Positions 35,321 to 42,843 of a DNA stretch of 64,000 bases are shown here, in pieces. This DNA comes from CAVVPY01 sp963750295 (GTDB lineage: Bacteria > Actinomycetota > Actinomycetes > Mycobacteriales > Jatrophihabitantaceae). The stretch is taken from the NCBI GenBank assembly GCA_963750295.1, contig CAVVPY010000001.1:2728001-2792000 (forward strand), written 5' to 3'. Below the pieces are notes generated by a model. It had not been told where the DNA came from. It saw nothing but the letters and a program-made list of their open reading frames with translations, and searched no databases. How positions within the stretch are numbered: position 1 is the stretch's first letter; each line of letters begins with the position of its first letter. A program made the position numbers and the translations under genes.

Positions 35321-36601
35321 TCAGGAGTGCACGCGGGCGATCCACCGCAGCGGATCGGCTATCTCTGCCTTCGTCGGCAGGGTGTCGCGCGACGTCCAGA
35401 TCGCGTTGAAGGCATCGAGGCCGATGCGGTCGACGATCGTGCGCACGAACCGTGCGCCGTCGACGTACTGGCGGGTCTTCGCGTCCATGCCGAGCAGGCG
35501 CCGCAACAACCGGTCCAGCGGGTTCCCGCCCCGCCGGCGCCGCTCGGCGAATCGCTTCTCGATCGCCTGCTGGCTCGGGATCACGCCCGCGGACACGGCA
35601 TTCATGACGTACTCGGCGTGACCTTCGACGAGCGACATGAACGCGGTCAGCCGCGCCAGCACTTCGAGCTGCTCGGGTGTCGCGAGCACGGCCATCAGGC
35701 CGGAACCGTCGTCCTGGCCGCGCACGATCTTGACCAGCTCGCCGGCCGCGTCGCCGAGGCGACGTTTGAGCGCGTCCGGATCGGCGTCCAACGAGTCGGT
35801 GAGCGCGTTGACCTCGTCCTGCATGTGCTGGCGCAACCACGGCACCGCGGTGAACTGGACCCGGTGCGTCACCTCGTGCAGGCACACCCAGAGCCGGAAG
35901 TCCGGCGGAGCGAGCTTCAGCTGCCGTTCGACCGACACCAGGTTCGGCGCCACCAGCAGCAGTTGCCCGCCGGGGCGGTCGAAGAACTCGAACTGCCCGA
36001 GCACCTTGCCGGACAGGAAGCCCAGCACGAGCCCGATCTGCACGCCGGTCATCCGGCTACCGATGCCCTCGGCCACCCGGCCCACCGTGCTCTCGGCGGC
36101 GAGCTTGTCGACCAGCGGGCTCAGCAGGGTGCGCATGCCGCCGGCGTTGGCGTCGATCCACGCCGCGCGGTCGACGACCCGGGTGGCCGCGCTGACCGGC
36201 GGCTCCTGGAGCCTGGTCAGTTCGGCCACGTGGTCACTCGCCCGAGCCGCGGCCTGGTAGAGCGCGCCGACGATGTCGTCAGCCTCGGTGCGGGTGACCG
36301 ACGGCGGGGCCGGGCTGAACCGTTTGGCAGCACGCGCCGCCAACTCCCAGTCGATGAGGGCGGTCACCGGCCGCGGCCGCGCTTCCCCATCGGCACTGTC
36401 GGCACTGTCGGCACTGTCGGCACTGTCGGCACTGTCGGCACTGTCGGCACTGTCGGCACTGTCGGCACTGTCGGCACTGTCGGCACTGTCGGCACTGTCG
36501 GCACTGTCGGCACTGTCGGCACTGTCGGCACTGTCGGCACTGTCGGCACTGTCGGCATTCGCGGCGCTGCCAGCAGCGTCGGCACTCCCGACGCTGCCCA
36601 C
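35321..36601 (-). CDS. Zinc-dependent metalloprotease with Ser-Ala-Asp repeat N-terminus
   Basis: 426 residues if started at the GTG at 36601, which has an AGGGGTGA site before it. The catalytic part is the actinobacterial zinc-metalloprotease family often labelled F420-biosynthesis-associated: HEVTH at 242-246 within CLHEVTHRVQF and an EGHAEYVMN segment supplying the further ligand. Residues 18-71 are eighteen SAD tripeptides encoded by a 9-bp tandem repeat. The family usually begins at V(T)ALIDW; a GTG there (36367) gives a 348-residue protein and would leave the repeat in the leader. Neighbours dacB and tilS are the usual ones. Confidence 0.88.
   Translation of the reverse strand: MGSVGSADAAGSAANADSADSADSADSADSADSADSADSADSADSADSADSADSADSADSADSADSADSADGEARPRPVTALIDWELAARAAKRFSPAPPSVTRTEADDIVGALYQAAARASDHVAELTRLQEPPVSAATRVVDRAAWIDANAGGMRTLLSPLVDKLAAESTVGRVAEGIGSRMTGVQIGLVLGFLSGKVLGQFEFFDRPGGQLLLVAPNLVSVERQLKLAPPDFRLWVCLHEVTHRVQFTAVPWLRQHMQDEVNALTDSLDADPDALKRRLGDAAGELVKIVRGQDDGSGLMAVLATPEQLEVLARLTAFMSLVEGHAEYVMNAVSAGVIPSQQAIEKRFAERRRRGGNPLDRLLRRLLGMDAKTRQYVDGARFVRTIVDRIGLDAFNAIWTSRDTLPTKAEIADPLRWIARVHS
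36391..36552. repeat. 9-bp tandem repeat, 18 identical copies
   Basis: Eighteen perfect copies of CGGCACTGT (plus strand), 162 bases. On the minus strand it reads Ser-Ala-Asp in the zinc-protease frame. Identity of every copy at the DNA level points to recent expansion. The 9-bp unit preserves frame, so length variation would change the N-terminal tail, or the leader length, without breaking the gene. Confidence 0.95.
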
Positions 36602-36647
36602 ACCGTGCTCACCCCTGCGACACTACCTAGCCATCGTGGTCGCGGTG

Positions 36648-38063
36648 TCACGAACAGCCGCAGGTCGCCAGGACTGTTGCCACCCGGTCCAGCGCGGCGT
36701 CCGCCCCGTAACTGCCGCCCGGCGGCGCCCGGTCGGCGTCGAGAGCGAAGACCAGCAGCCGGCCGGACCGGTCGCGGACGACCCCGGCCAGCGAGCTCAC
36801 ACCGGTGAGCGTGCCGGTCTTCGCGCGGATGCGGCCGGCCGCGGTCATGTCCGGACTGGTGCCGTATCGCGTGGCGAGCGTGCCGCTCCAGCCCGCAACC
36901 GGCAGCGCGCCCAGCGCGAAGCGGACGTTCGCGGCAGCGGCCGGGTCGGGCCCGGCGTCGGACCCGGCGCCGGTCATCAACCGGAGCACCTGCGTCAGCG
37001 CCGCCGGACTGACGCGGTCGCGCGCGGCGAGCCCGCTGCCGTCCACCATCCCCGAGCCCACGCGTGCGCCCAGTCCGGCCAGGACGTCCCTGACCGCTGC
37101 GGCCGCACCGAGGAAGGACGCCGGGGCATGCTGGGCGATCGCGACCTGACGGGCCAGCACCTCGGCGATGACGTTGTCGGACGTCAGCAGCATCTGCTCG
37201 AGCAGCACCGACAGCGGCGCCGACCGCACGCGGCCCAGCACCTGGCCCGCCTGCGGTGCGGTACCCCGTTCGACCGGCACCGAAGCACGGCCGAGTGCAC
37301 GCGCGAAGGCCTGGCCCGCGGCCAGGTCGGGAGTCCCCGACCGGGTGAAGTCGCTCGGCTGAGCGCGACCCCCGTCCACCATGACGGCGGTGATCGGCGC
37401 GCCGTACCCCGTCGGGACGTCCTCCGGCGCCCACGCCGGGCTGACCGTAGGGCCCCGGAACAGCGACCCGTCCACGACGACGCGCGTCACCCGGACGTGC
37501 CGGGCGCGGACCTGGGTGGCCAGCGCCGACAGCCGCGCCGCCTCGGGGTAGGCACCGGGTCGCGACCCGGTCGCGGCGGTCAACGTCGGGTCGCCCCCGC
37601 CGACCAGGACGACGGTGCCCGCGCGCCGTCCGGCCACCACGGTCGTGGTGAAACGGTCCGTCGGGGCGTGCACGCCGAGCACCGCGGCGGCGACGAGCAG
37701 TTTCGCGGTGGACGCGGGCGCGGCGGGTGTGGCGCCCTCGCGGTCGAACAGCACCTGCCCGGTCGCCGCGTCCACGACGTGGGCGAGCAACCGTGCGCCC
37801 AACGCCGGATCCTTGATTGCGCCGGCGAGGGCCTTGGCGACGCCGGTCTGCGGCGGAACCGGGGCGGCGGGCACGCGAGCGGGCACGTGTGGCGCCACGG
37901 CCGCCTTGGTGACCGCGGCGGGCAGGGCCACCCCGACGACGGGAGCGGGATGGCGGGGCCCCCGGACGGCGACCGTGGTGCCGTAGGCGGCAAGCGCGGC
38001 GGTGAGCGCGATCATCACGAACAGCAGCACGCGGTGCGCCCGCCACAGCACCGCCCTGGTCAC
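36648..38063 (-). CDS. dacB: D-alanyl-D-alanine carboxypeptidase/endopeptidase (PBP4, class C)
   Basis: 471 residues. Membrane helix/signal at about 11-32, then an extracytoplasmic S13 peptidase that trims peptidoglycan cross-links. Penicillin-binding motifs: SxxK as Ser118-Lys121 (STAK), SxN as Ser295-Asn297 (SDN), KTG at 415-417. A large insert domain lies between SxxK and SxN, as in PBP4. GTG start with TAGTCT 8 bases upstream and no Shine-Dalgarno (leaderless). Divergent from ppa across a 60-base gap with a 16-bp palindrome. Confidence 0.94.
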   Translation of the reverse strand: MTRAVLWRAHRVLLFVMIALTAALAAYGTTVAVRGPRHPAPVVGVALPAAVTKAAVAPHVPARVPAAPVPPQTGVAKALAGAIKDPALGARLLAHVVDAATGQVLFDREGATPAAPASTAKLLVAAAVLGVHAPTDRFTTTVVAGRRAGTVVLVGGGDPTLTAATGSRPGAYPEAARLSALATQVRARHVRVTRVVVDGSLFRGPTVSPAWAPEDVPTGYGAPITAVMVDGGRAQPSDFTRSGTPDLAAGQAFARALGRASVPVERGTAPQAGQVLGRVRSAPLSVLLEQMLLTSDNVIAEVLARQVAIAQHAPASFLGAAAAVRDVLAGLGARVGSGMVDGSGLAARDRVSPAALTQVLRLMTGAGSDAGPDPAAAANVRFALGALPVAGWSGTLATRYGTSPDMTAAGRIRAKTGTLTGVSSLAGVVRDRSGRLLVFALDADRAPPGGSYGADAALDRVATVLATCGCS

Positions 38064-38071
38064 GATGCGTC

Positions 38072-38077
38072 AGACTA
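38072..38077 (-). promoter_or_regulatory. -10 hexamer, leaderless promoter of dacB
   Basis: TAGTCT on the minus strand lies 8 bases before the dacB GTG, identical in sequence and spacing to the hexamer of the DUF885 gene at 274. Confidence 0.5.
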
Positions 38078-38083
38078 TGCCTG

Positions 38084-38099
38084 GGCCGCTGCAGCGGCC
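38084..38099. promoter_or_regulatory. 16-bp perfect palindrome between dacB and ppa
   Basis: GGCCGCTGCAGCGGCC is a perfect palindrome centred in the 60-base divergent gap. Candidate operator; GC-rich palindromes of this size also arise by chance in such genomes. Confidence 0.3.
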
Positions 38100-38123
38100 G
38101 GTGATCGGACGAAAGGCACGACG

Positions 38124-38630
38124 ATGGAATTCGACGTCCTCATCGAGATCCCGCGCGGCAGCCGCAACAAGTACGAAGTGGATCACGACTCCGGCCGGAT
38201 GCGGCTGGATCGCACGCTGTTCACGTCCACCCAGTACCCCGCCGACTACGGATACATCGAGAACACTCTCGGCGACGACGAGGACCCGCTCGACGCGCTT
38301 GTGTTGTTGCACGGCGACCCGCTGTTCCCGGGCGTGCTGGTGCTGTGCCGGGCGATCGGCATGTTCCACATGAAGGACGAGAAGGGCGGCGATGACAAGG
38401 TGCTCGCCGTCCCGACGAACGACCCGCGCCTGGAGCACCTGCGCGACATCCATCACGTCCCCGAGTTCGACCGGCTCGAGATCCAGCACTTCTTCGAGGT
38501 CTACAAGGAACTCGAGCCCGGCAAGAGCGTCGAGGGCGCCTCGTGGGTGGGACGGGTCGAGGCCGAGGCCGAAATCATCCGCTCGCGCCAGCGATTCCTC
38601 GACGCGGGCGGCTACACCGACGGGCAGTGA
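38124..38630 (+). CDS. ppa: Inorganic pyrophosphatase (family I)
   Basis: 168 residues, typical. It hydrolyses pyrophosphate in the cytoplasm and so pulls biosynthetic reactions forward. MEFDVLIEIPRGSRNKYEVD is the family start. Active-site segments: YPADYGYIENTLGDDEDPLDALVLL (acidic metal ligands) and VPTNDPR, KSVEGASW near the C-terminus. AAAGG precedes the ATG. Divergent from dacB, convergent with the sucrase/ferredoxin-like gene. Confidence 0.96.
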   Translation: MEFDVLIEIPRGSRNKYEVDHDSGRMRLDRTLFTSTQYPADYGYIENTLGDDEDPLDALVLLHGDPLFPGVLVLCRAIGMFHMKDEKGGDDKVLAVPTNDPRLEHLRDIHHVPEFDRLEIQHFFEVYKELEPGKSVEGASWVGRVEAEAEIIRSRQRFLDAGGYTDGQ

Positions 38631-38637
38631 GCGCCGC

Positions 38638-39549
38638 TCAGCCGGCGGCGGCCGCCTCCGGGCGGTAGGCGACGAACGTCCTCGGCAGTGGGTTGTGGCA
38701 GGTCAGCCCGGCCGCGGATACCTGCTCGACGCGCACCCGCACGACGAGTTCGCCCCGCGGTCCGTCCACGTGCACCATCGCGTACCCGTCGGTGATCGGC
38801 GTGGTCGAGCGGACCGTCAGCCCGCGGCGCACGGCGAGGAACCGGTAGCCGAAGGCGAGCGCCGCCTGCGCCACGGGTGCCAGCCCGACCCGGCCGCGCA
38901 GGCGCGCAGTGAACACCTCACCGGCCTCGGTCGACGCGAGGAGTCCGGTCACGTCGTCGGCCTCGACCCGGCCGTACAGCAGCCCGGACGCGAGGACGAG
39001 GACGTTGGCCGCGAACCGGTCGCCGCCGACGTGGGTGGTCTCCCAAACGCGGTCCGGACGAGCCTCGGCCAGCGCCGCCGCGACCGGCCTTCCACGCAGC
39101 GCGCAGCAGGTGTCGTGGCGGCCGTGGGTGCAGACCAGGTAGATCGGGTCGGCGTCGGGCGTGCCGGCACTGCCGTCGAGCGGGACGTCCAGCAGATCCC
39201 GGTCGTCGCGAAACCGTCCCCAGGACAGCGACTGGTGCCCGTCCCTGGTGTCGACGACGGCCCACCGCCGGTCCCCGGGCTCGTGGGTTCGCCCGGGTCG
39301 GCGGATCGCTTGCACACGCATCCCGGCCGACTGCGCGAGATCGGTCACCAGGTGCGCGACGCGGTGCTCGAAATCCGATTCGGTCAACCCGTCCGGGCCC
39401 CACGGGCCGGGTTGCTCGACCAGCAGCAGCCGGCTCGCCGGGAACGCCGTGCCCAGCATCGGGTCGCCGCGCACCTCGGCGCGCAGCGCGCACCGGTCGG
39501 CCGACTGCTTCGGAACCGGTTCATGCGCCCGCGCCGTCACGACGCGCAT
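38638..39549 (-). CDS. Sucrase/ferredoxin-like family protein (thioredoxin-fold, Cys-rich)
   Basis: 303 residues from the ATG at 39549, 13 bases after the cupin stop; an earlier in-frame start would overlap the cupin gene. The PF06999-type protein has Cys20, Cys140 (VCTHGRHDTCCALRG, with Cys148 and Cys149) and the THVGGDRFAANV motif around His173. The family resembles thioredoxin-like [2Fe-2S] ferredoxins, so it probably binds an iron-sulfur cluster and carries electrons. As the third gene of the operon with a DGGA-repeat peptide and a JmjC/cupin oxygenase, it could supply reducing power to the oxygenase. That role is inference. Confidence 0.83.
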   Translation of the reverse strand: MRVVTARAHEPVPKQSADRCALRAEVRGDPMLGTAFPASRLLLVEQPGPWGPDGLTESDFEHRVAHLVTDLAQSAGMRVQAIRRPGRTHEPGDRRWAVVDTRDGHQSLSWGRFRDDRDLLDVPLDGSAGTPDADPIYLVCTHGRHDTCCALRGRPVAAALAEARPDRVWETTHVGGDRFAANVLVLASGLLYGRVEADDVTGLLASTEAGEVFTARLRGRVGLAPVAQAALAFGYRFLAVRRGLTVRSTTPITDGYAMVHVDGPRGELVVRVRVEQVSAAGLTCHNPLPRTFVAYRPEAAAAG

Positions 39550-39562
39550 CGTCGCAGTGGAC

Positions 39563-40789
39563 TCACGCGGGGACGACCACGGCTGCCCGCAGCAGCCGCT
39601 CGGCCACACTGAGCTGCTCGTCCGGGCCGAGGCCGGGCAGGTCGACCGGGCGGAACGGCTCGCCGGCGAGCACCGTCTTGAGCGCGGCTGCGGCGCTGGC
39701 GGGCAGCGACACGGTGCCGTCGAGCAGCGTGAGGGTCACCTGTTCGGCGTCCTCGCTCACGCGGTATCGCAGGCCGGTGCGCAACCGGAGCCGGGACGCC
39801 GGATCGAGCGCGGCGGCAGCGGCCAGTTGCGCGAGCGGGCCGACCGGTTCCGGCCGGGTCTGAGCCACCAGCCGGTCGCCGACCCGGCCGGCGATGTCGT
39901 CCACGGACGCCGTCTCGAGGTAGGTCCGCAGCGCATCGATGGTCGCGTGCAGGTGCGGCGCGAGCACCGCGGGGTCGTCGAGGTTCGCGCCCATCGGGAG
40001 CGAGACGCGCAGTTCGGGATCGTCCTGCGCGGCGTCGAGCAGGTGCCGTACGAGCTGATAGCGGGTGACCGGGTGCACGCCGACGGTGAGGTGGATCGAG
40101 GTGGCGCCGAGCGCCTCCGCGGCGTGAATCGTGCCGCGCGGCAGGTAGAGCGAATCGCCCGGCTCGAGCACCTCGTCGATCAGTGGCTCGTCCTGCACGC
40201 GCGCAGTCACCACGCCACGGTGCTGTTCCCACGGCTGGTTGTCGAGGGGATCTGGGACGGCCGGCGCATGGATCGTCCACCGCTTGCGCCCACTGACCTG
40301 CAGGACGAACACGTCGTGGACGTCGTAGTGCGGCGCGAAACCGCGGTTGCCGGGCGGGGTGACGTAGGCGTTGACCTGGACCGGATGACCCAGCTCGGAC
40401 GACAGGTCCGCGGCGAAGTCGACCAGCGGGGGCCAGGTCCGGTGCAGCGCCTGGAGCACCAGCGTCGCGCCGTCGGCGAGGTGGGACAGGACGCGGTCGT
40501 CGGCGACCTGGTCGGCGACGCTCGCGCCCGCGCCGCCGCCACGCGTGAACGCCTTGGCCGCAATGACCGTGCCGTCCTTGGCCATCCGTAGGAACGGCGT
40601 CCGCAGACCTCGCCGCGAGACCAGCTCGTCCACGGCCGCGGCATCGAACAGGTCGGCGAAGCTGGCCGGGAGTTCCCGGGCCCGGGTCAGCAGCGGCGTG
40701 CGGGACCAGTACTCGGCCGCGAACGCCTCGACGCCGCAGGCGATGCAGCGCCGGAGCGCCGCGTCGCCTGCGGGTCGAGAAACGCTCAC
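39563..40789 (-). CDS. JmjC/cupin (YcfD/ROX-like) Fe(II)/2-oxoglutarate oxygenase
   Basis: 408 residues. The segment PHYDVHDVFVLQVSGRKRW is the cupin_4 (YcfD/MINA/NO66) core, with Fe ligands His154 and Asp156 and the distal His222 (LPRGTIHAAE). The helical C-terminal domain, winged-helix-like in relatives, follows. Characterised relatives hydroxylate ribosomal protein side chains (Arg of L16 in E. coli YcfD). Here it starts at a GTG 10 bases after the stop of the DGGA-repeat peptide with no ribosome site of its own, so it is translationally coupled to it. That makes the peptide a candidate substrate. A ribosomal target is the conservative alternative. Confidence 0.88.
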   Translation of the reverse strand: MSVSRPAGDAALRRCIACGVEAFAAEYWSRTPLLTRARELPASFADLFDAAAVDELVSRRGLRTPFLRMAKDGTVIAAKAFTRGGGAGASVADQVADDRVLSHLADGATLVLQALHRTWPPLVDFAADLSSELGHPVQVNAYVTPPGNRGFAPHYDVHDVFVLQVSGRKRWTIHAPAVPDPLDNQPWEQHRGVVTARVQDEPLIDEVLEPGDSLYLPRGTIHAAEALGATSIHLTVGVHPVTRYQLVRHLLDAAQDDPELRVSLPMGANLDDPAVLAPHLHATIDALRTYLETASVDDIAGRVGDRLVAQTRPEPVGPLAQLAAAAALDPASRLRLRTGLRYRVSEDAEQVTLTLLDGTVSLPASAAAALKTVLAGEPFRPVDLPGLGPDEQLSVAERLLRAAVVVPA

Positions 40790-40799
40790 TGCGGGTCAG

Positions 40800-41060
40800 T
40801 CACGCGCCGCCGTCAGCGCCGCCATCGGCACCACCGTCAGCGCCGCCGTCCGCGCCACCATCGGCACCGCCGTCAGCACCGCCGTCAGCGCCGCCATCGG
40901 CGCCACCGTCAGCACCGCCGTCGGCACCGCCATCGGTACCGCCGGCGCCACCATCGGTACCGCCGTCACCGCCAGCGCCGCCATCAGCGCCACCATCGCC
41001 GCCACCGCCGGCCGTACCGTCCGCGCCGCCGTCGCCGGTCTGGATGTCGTCGTCGTCCAT
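40800..41060 (-). CDS. DGGA-repeat peptide, candidate substrate of the cupin oxygenase
   Basis: 86 residues: MDDDDIQTG, then a Gly-rich stretch, then eleven uninterrupted Asp-Gly-Gly-Ala repeats to the C-terminus. It has only Asp, Gly, Ala, Thr, Ile, Gln and Met, is strongly acidic, and has no signal peptide. It is a real gene: AGGAG lies 7 bases before the ATG, it is first in a tight operon, and the repeats vary at third codon positions (GAC/GAT, GGC/GGT, GCC/GCT/GCG) while the protein stays constant, which means selection on the peptide. No family recognised with certainty. Options: modified peptide precursor, metal-binding or structural peptide. Confidence 0.8.
   Translation of the reverse strand: MDDDDIQTGDGGADGTAGGGGDGGADGGAGGDGGTDGGAGGTDGGADGGADGGADGGADGGADGGADGGADGGADGGADGGADGGA
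40803..40934. repeat. 12-bp degenerate tandem repeat coding for Asp-Gly-Gly-Ala
   Basis: Eleven 12-bp units, identical in protein but divergent in DNA at wobble positions. This contrasts with the 9-bp array at 36391, whose units are identical in DNA. Confidence 0.85.
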
Positions 41061-41100
41061 CTTCGAACTCCTTCGGTCGAGGGCCGGGACTTCCGGCGGT

Positions 41101-41143
41101 CAGGGCCTACCCTGGCCCTGCGCGGGCCAAACGGCCAGGCCCG
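41101..41143 (-). terminator. Two hairpins after menG
   Basis: CAGGGCC/GGCCCTG with a 6-base loop (41101-41120) and CGGGCC/GGCCCG with a 9-base loop (41123-41143) lie immediately past the menG stop and before the DGGA-peptide ribosome site. They probably end the menG transcript and isolate the peptide operon. Confidence 0.55.
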
Positions 41144-41144
41144 C

Positions 41145-41861
41145 TCAGCGGGGTCGCTCAGCAAGGTGCAAGGCGACGACACCGCCGGTCAGATTCCGGA
41201 ACCTGACGTCTGACCACCCGGCAGCGGCAATCATGCGGGCCAGCTCATCCTGGGGCGGCCAGGCCCGGATGGACTCGGCGAGATAGACGTATGCGTCCGG
41301 GTTGGACGCCACCCGGCGGGCGATCCACGGCAGCGCCCGCATCAGATAGTTCAGATAGACCGCACGGAACGGGGACCACGTCGGCCGGCTGAACTCGCAG
41401 ACGACCAGCCGCCCGCCCGGCCGGACCACGCGCGCCATCTCGCGCAGCGCCAACGGCACGTCCTGAATATTGCGCAGGCCGAACGAGATCGTGACGGCGT
41501 CGAACGCCGCGTCAGCGAAGGGCAGGTGCATCCCGTCCCCGGCCACGAGCGTGAGACTGCGGCGGTTGCGAGCGGCCCGCCCGGCGCGCAGCATGCCCAG
41601 CGAGAAGTCGCAGCCGACGGCGACGGCACCCGAACGAGCCAGCTCGGCGGTCGACACCCCCGTGCCGGCAGCGAGGTCGAGTACCCGCTGCCCGCGGAAC
41701 AGTTCGAGACACTGCCTGGTGCGCGTGCGCCAGCGCCGATCCAGACCTACCGACAGGACGGTGTTGGTCAGGTCGTAGCGGTGCGCGACATCATCGAACA
41801 TCGCTGCCACGTCGCGCGGTCGCTTGTCCAGCGAGGCGATGACCGCACTACCGTCGTCCAC
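41145..41861 (-). CDS. menG: Demethylmenaquinone methyltransferase
   Basis: 238 residues, UbiE/MenG family. SAM-dependent last step of menaquinone synthesis. Motif I VLDLAAGTG, the AMFDDVAHRYDLTNTVLS N-terminal signature, ISFGLRNIQD, RPGGRLVVCEFSRP and the C-terminal LTGGVVALH are all present. GTG start. mqnC lies two genes upstream, so the early futalosine route and the final methylation are encoded together. It is followed by two hairpins. Confidence 0.94.
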   Translation of the reverse strand: MDDGSAVIASLDKRPRDVAAMFDDVAHRYDLTNTVLSVGLDRRWRTRTRQCLELFRGQRVLDLAAGTGVSTAELARSGAVAVGCDFSLGMLRAGRAARNRRSLTLVAGDGMHLPFADAAFDAVTISFGLRNIQDVPLALREMARVVRPGGRLVVCEFSRPTWSPFRAVYLNYLMRALPWIARRVASNPDAYVYLAESIRAWPPQDELARMIAAAGWSDVRFRNLTGGVVALHLAERPR

Positions 41862-41900
41862 GTGTCTCCCGTCCAGCCTTGAGGCCCCATTGTCGCAGGG

Positions 41901-42788
41901 TTACGACGGGGTTCTCGCGGGCGCGCTGAACGAGGACGAACCACGCGGGGCGGCGAGGCGGATGTTGCCCGCGACCACCGCGGCCAGGCAGGCGAGGTAG
42001 CCGACGATGAACAGCGGCCCGGTCGGGATGTGCTCGCGCAGCAGGACGGCGCCGAGAACGACCGCGGCGACCGGATCGGTGGACAGGTTGGCCGGCAGGG
42101 TCGCGCCGAGTTTCCCGACCTGGAACGACAGCTGCGTCAGCACAATGCCGAGCGCGCCCATCAGCGCGATCCCGACCAGGCTCACCACGCCCGACGGCCG
42201 CGTCAGCAGCGGGCCGAAGCCGTGGTCGACGACGCGATGCGACACCGTGTTGATGAGCACTCCGAGCGTGCCGAAGCACGTCCCGGCAACGCCGCCGTAC
42301 ACCGCACCGCGCAACGTCGCGCTGCGCTCGCGCACGGCGTAGGCGAGCACGATACCGACGCCCAGCACCACCACAACGGCGATCGAGGCGTGCCACGGGT
42401 TGGGCGGGTGCGGCCGTCCGGGACGCCCGACCATCGCCAGGAACCCGGCCAATCCGGCGAGCACCGCCAGGCTGCCGAGGTAGTCCCCGAGCCGCGGTCG
42501 CCGGGCACCCATGAGCCAGCCGGCTATCAGTGCCACCGGCAGCATGAGGACGACAAGCGGCTGGATCACGACGACCGGGCCCGTCGACAGGGCCGCGATC
42601 TGCAGGGCGAACCCGACGGCATCACCGGCGATCGCGAGCAGCCAGCGAGGATTGTGCAGCAGGCGCAGCAGGCGCTTCGGGTCTTCCTCACCGGTGCCCA
42701 GGTGCGCGGCGTCGTGCTGGACCACGATCGAGATGCCGTAGACGATCGCCGACCCGATCCCTAGCGGGATGGCGACCTCGAGCGACAT
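41901..42788 (-). CDS. DMT-superfamily membrane transporter
   Basis: 295 residues from the ATG at 42788, with about nine to ten helices and the two-fold EamA-like repeat: IPLGIGSAIVYGISIVVQH begins the first half and GAVYGGVAGTCFGTLGVLI the second, and LREHIPTGPLFIVGYLACL is a classical EamA ending. The substrate is unknown. Ends in a short Ser/Pro tail. No Shine-Dalgarno; TACCCT lies 6 bases before the ATG, indicating a leaderless message of its own between mqnC and menG. Confidence 0.85.
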   Translation of the reverse strand: MSLEVAIPLGIGSAIVYGISIVVQHDAAHLGTGEEDPKRLLRLLHNPRWLLAIAGDAVGFALQIAALSTGPVVVIQPLVVLMLPVALIAGWLMGARRPRLGDYLGSLAVLAGLAGFLAMVGRPGRPHPPNPWHASIAVVVVLGVGIVLAYAVRERSATLRGAVYGGVAGTCFGTLGVLINTVSHRVVDHGFGPLLTRPSGVVSLVGIALMGALGIVLTQLSFQVGKLGATLPANLSTDPVAAVVLGAVLLREHIPTGPLFIVGYLACLAAVVAGNIRLAAPRGSSSFSAPARTPS

Positions 42789-42794
42789 TTGTGG

Positions 42795-42800
42795 AGGGTA
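42795..42800 (-). promoter_or_regulatory. -10 hexamer, leaderless promoter of the DMT transporter
   Basis: TACCCT on the minus strand is 6 bases before the ATG; the sequence before the start is anti-Shine-Dalgarno in character, which rules out a normal ribosome site. Confidence 0.45.
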
Positions 42801-42843
42801 ACCGGCGAAGGCAGCGGATTCTCGATGAAGGGGATCGGCGAGC

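Noticed and set aside
34547..38630. Very long plus-strand and minus-strand reading frames crossing the 9-bp repeat (Ala-Leu-Ser, Gly-Thr-Val and Pro-Thr-Val repeats)
   Set aside because: A 9-bp repeat without stops opens every frame. Only the Ser-Ala-Asp frame continues into a recognised protein (the zinc protease), and dacB and ppa explain the flanks.
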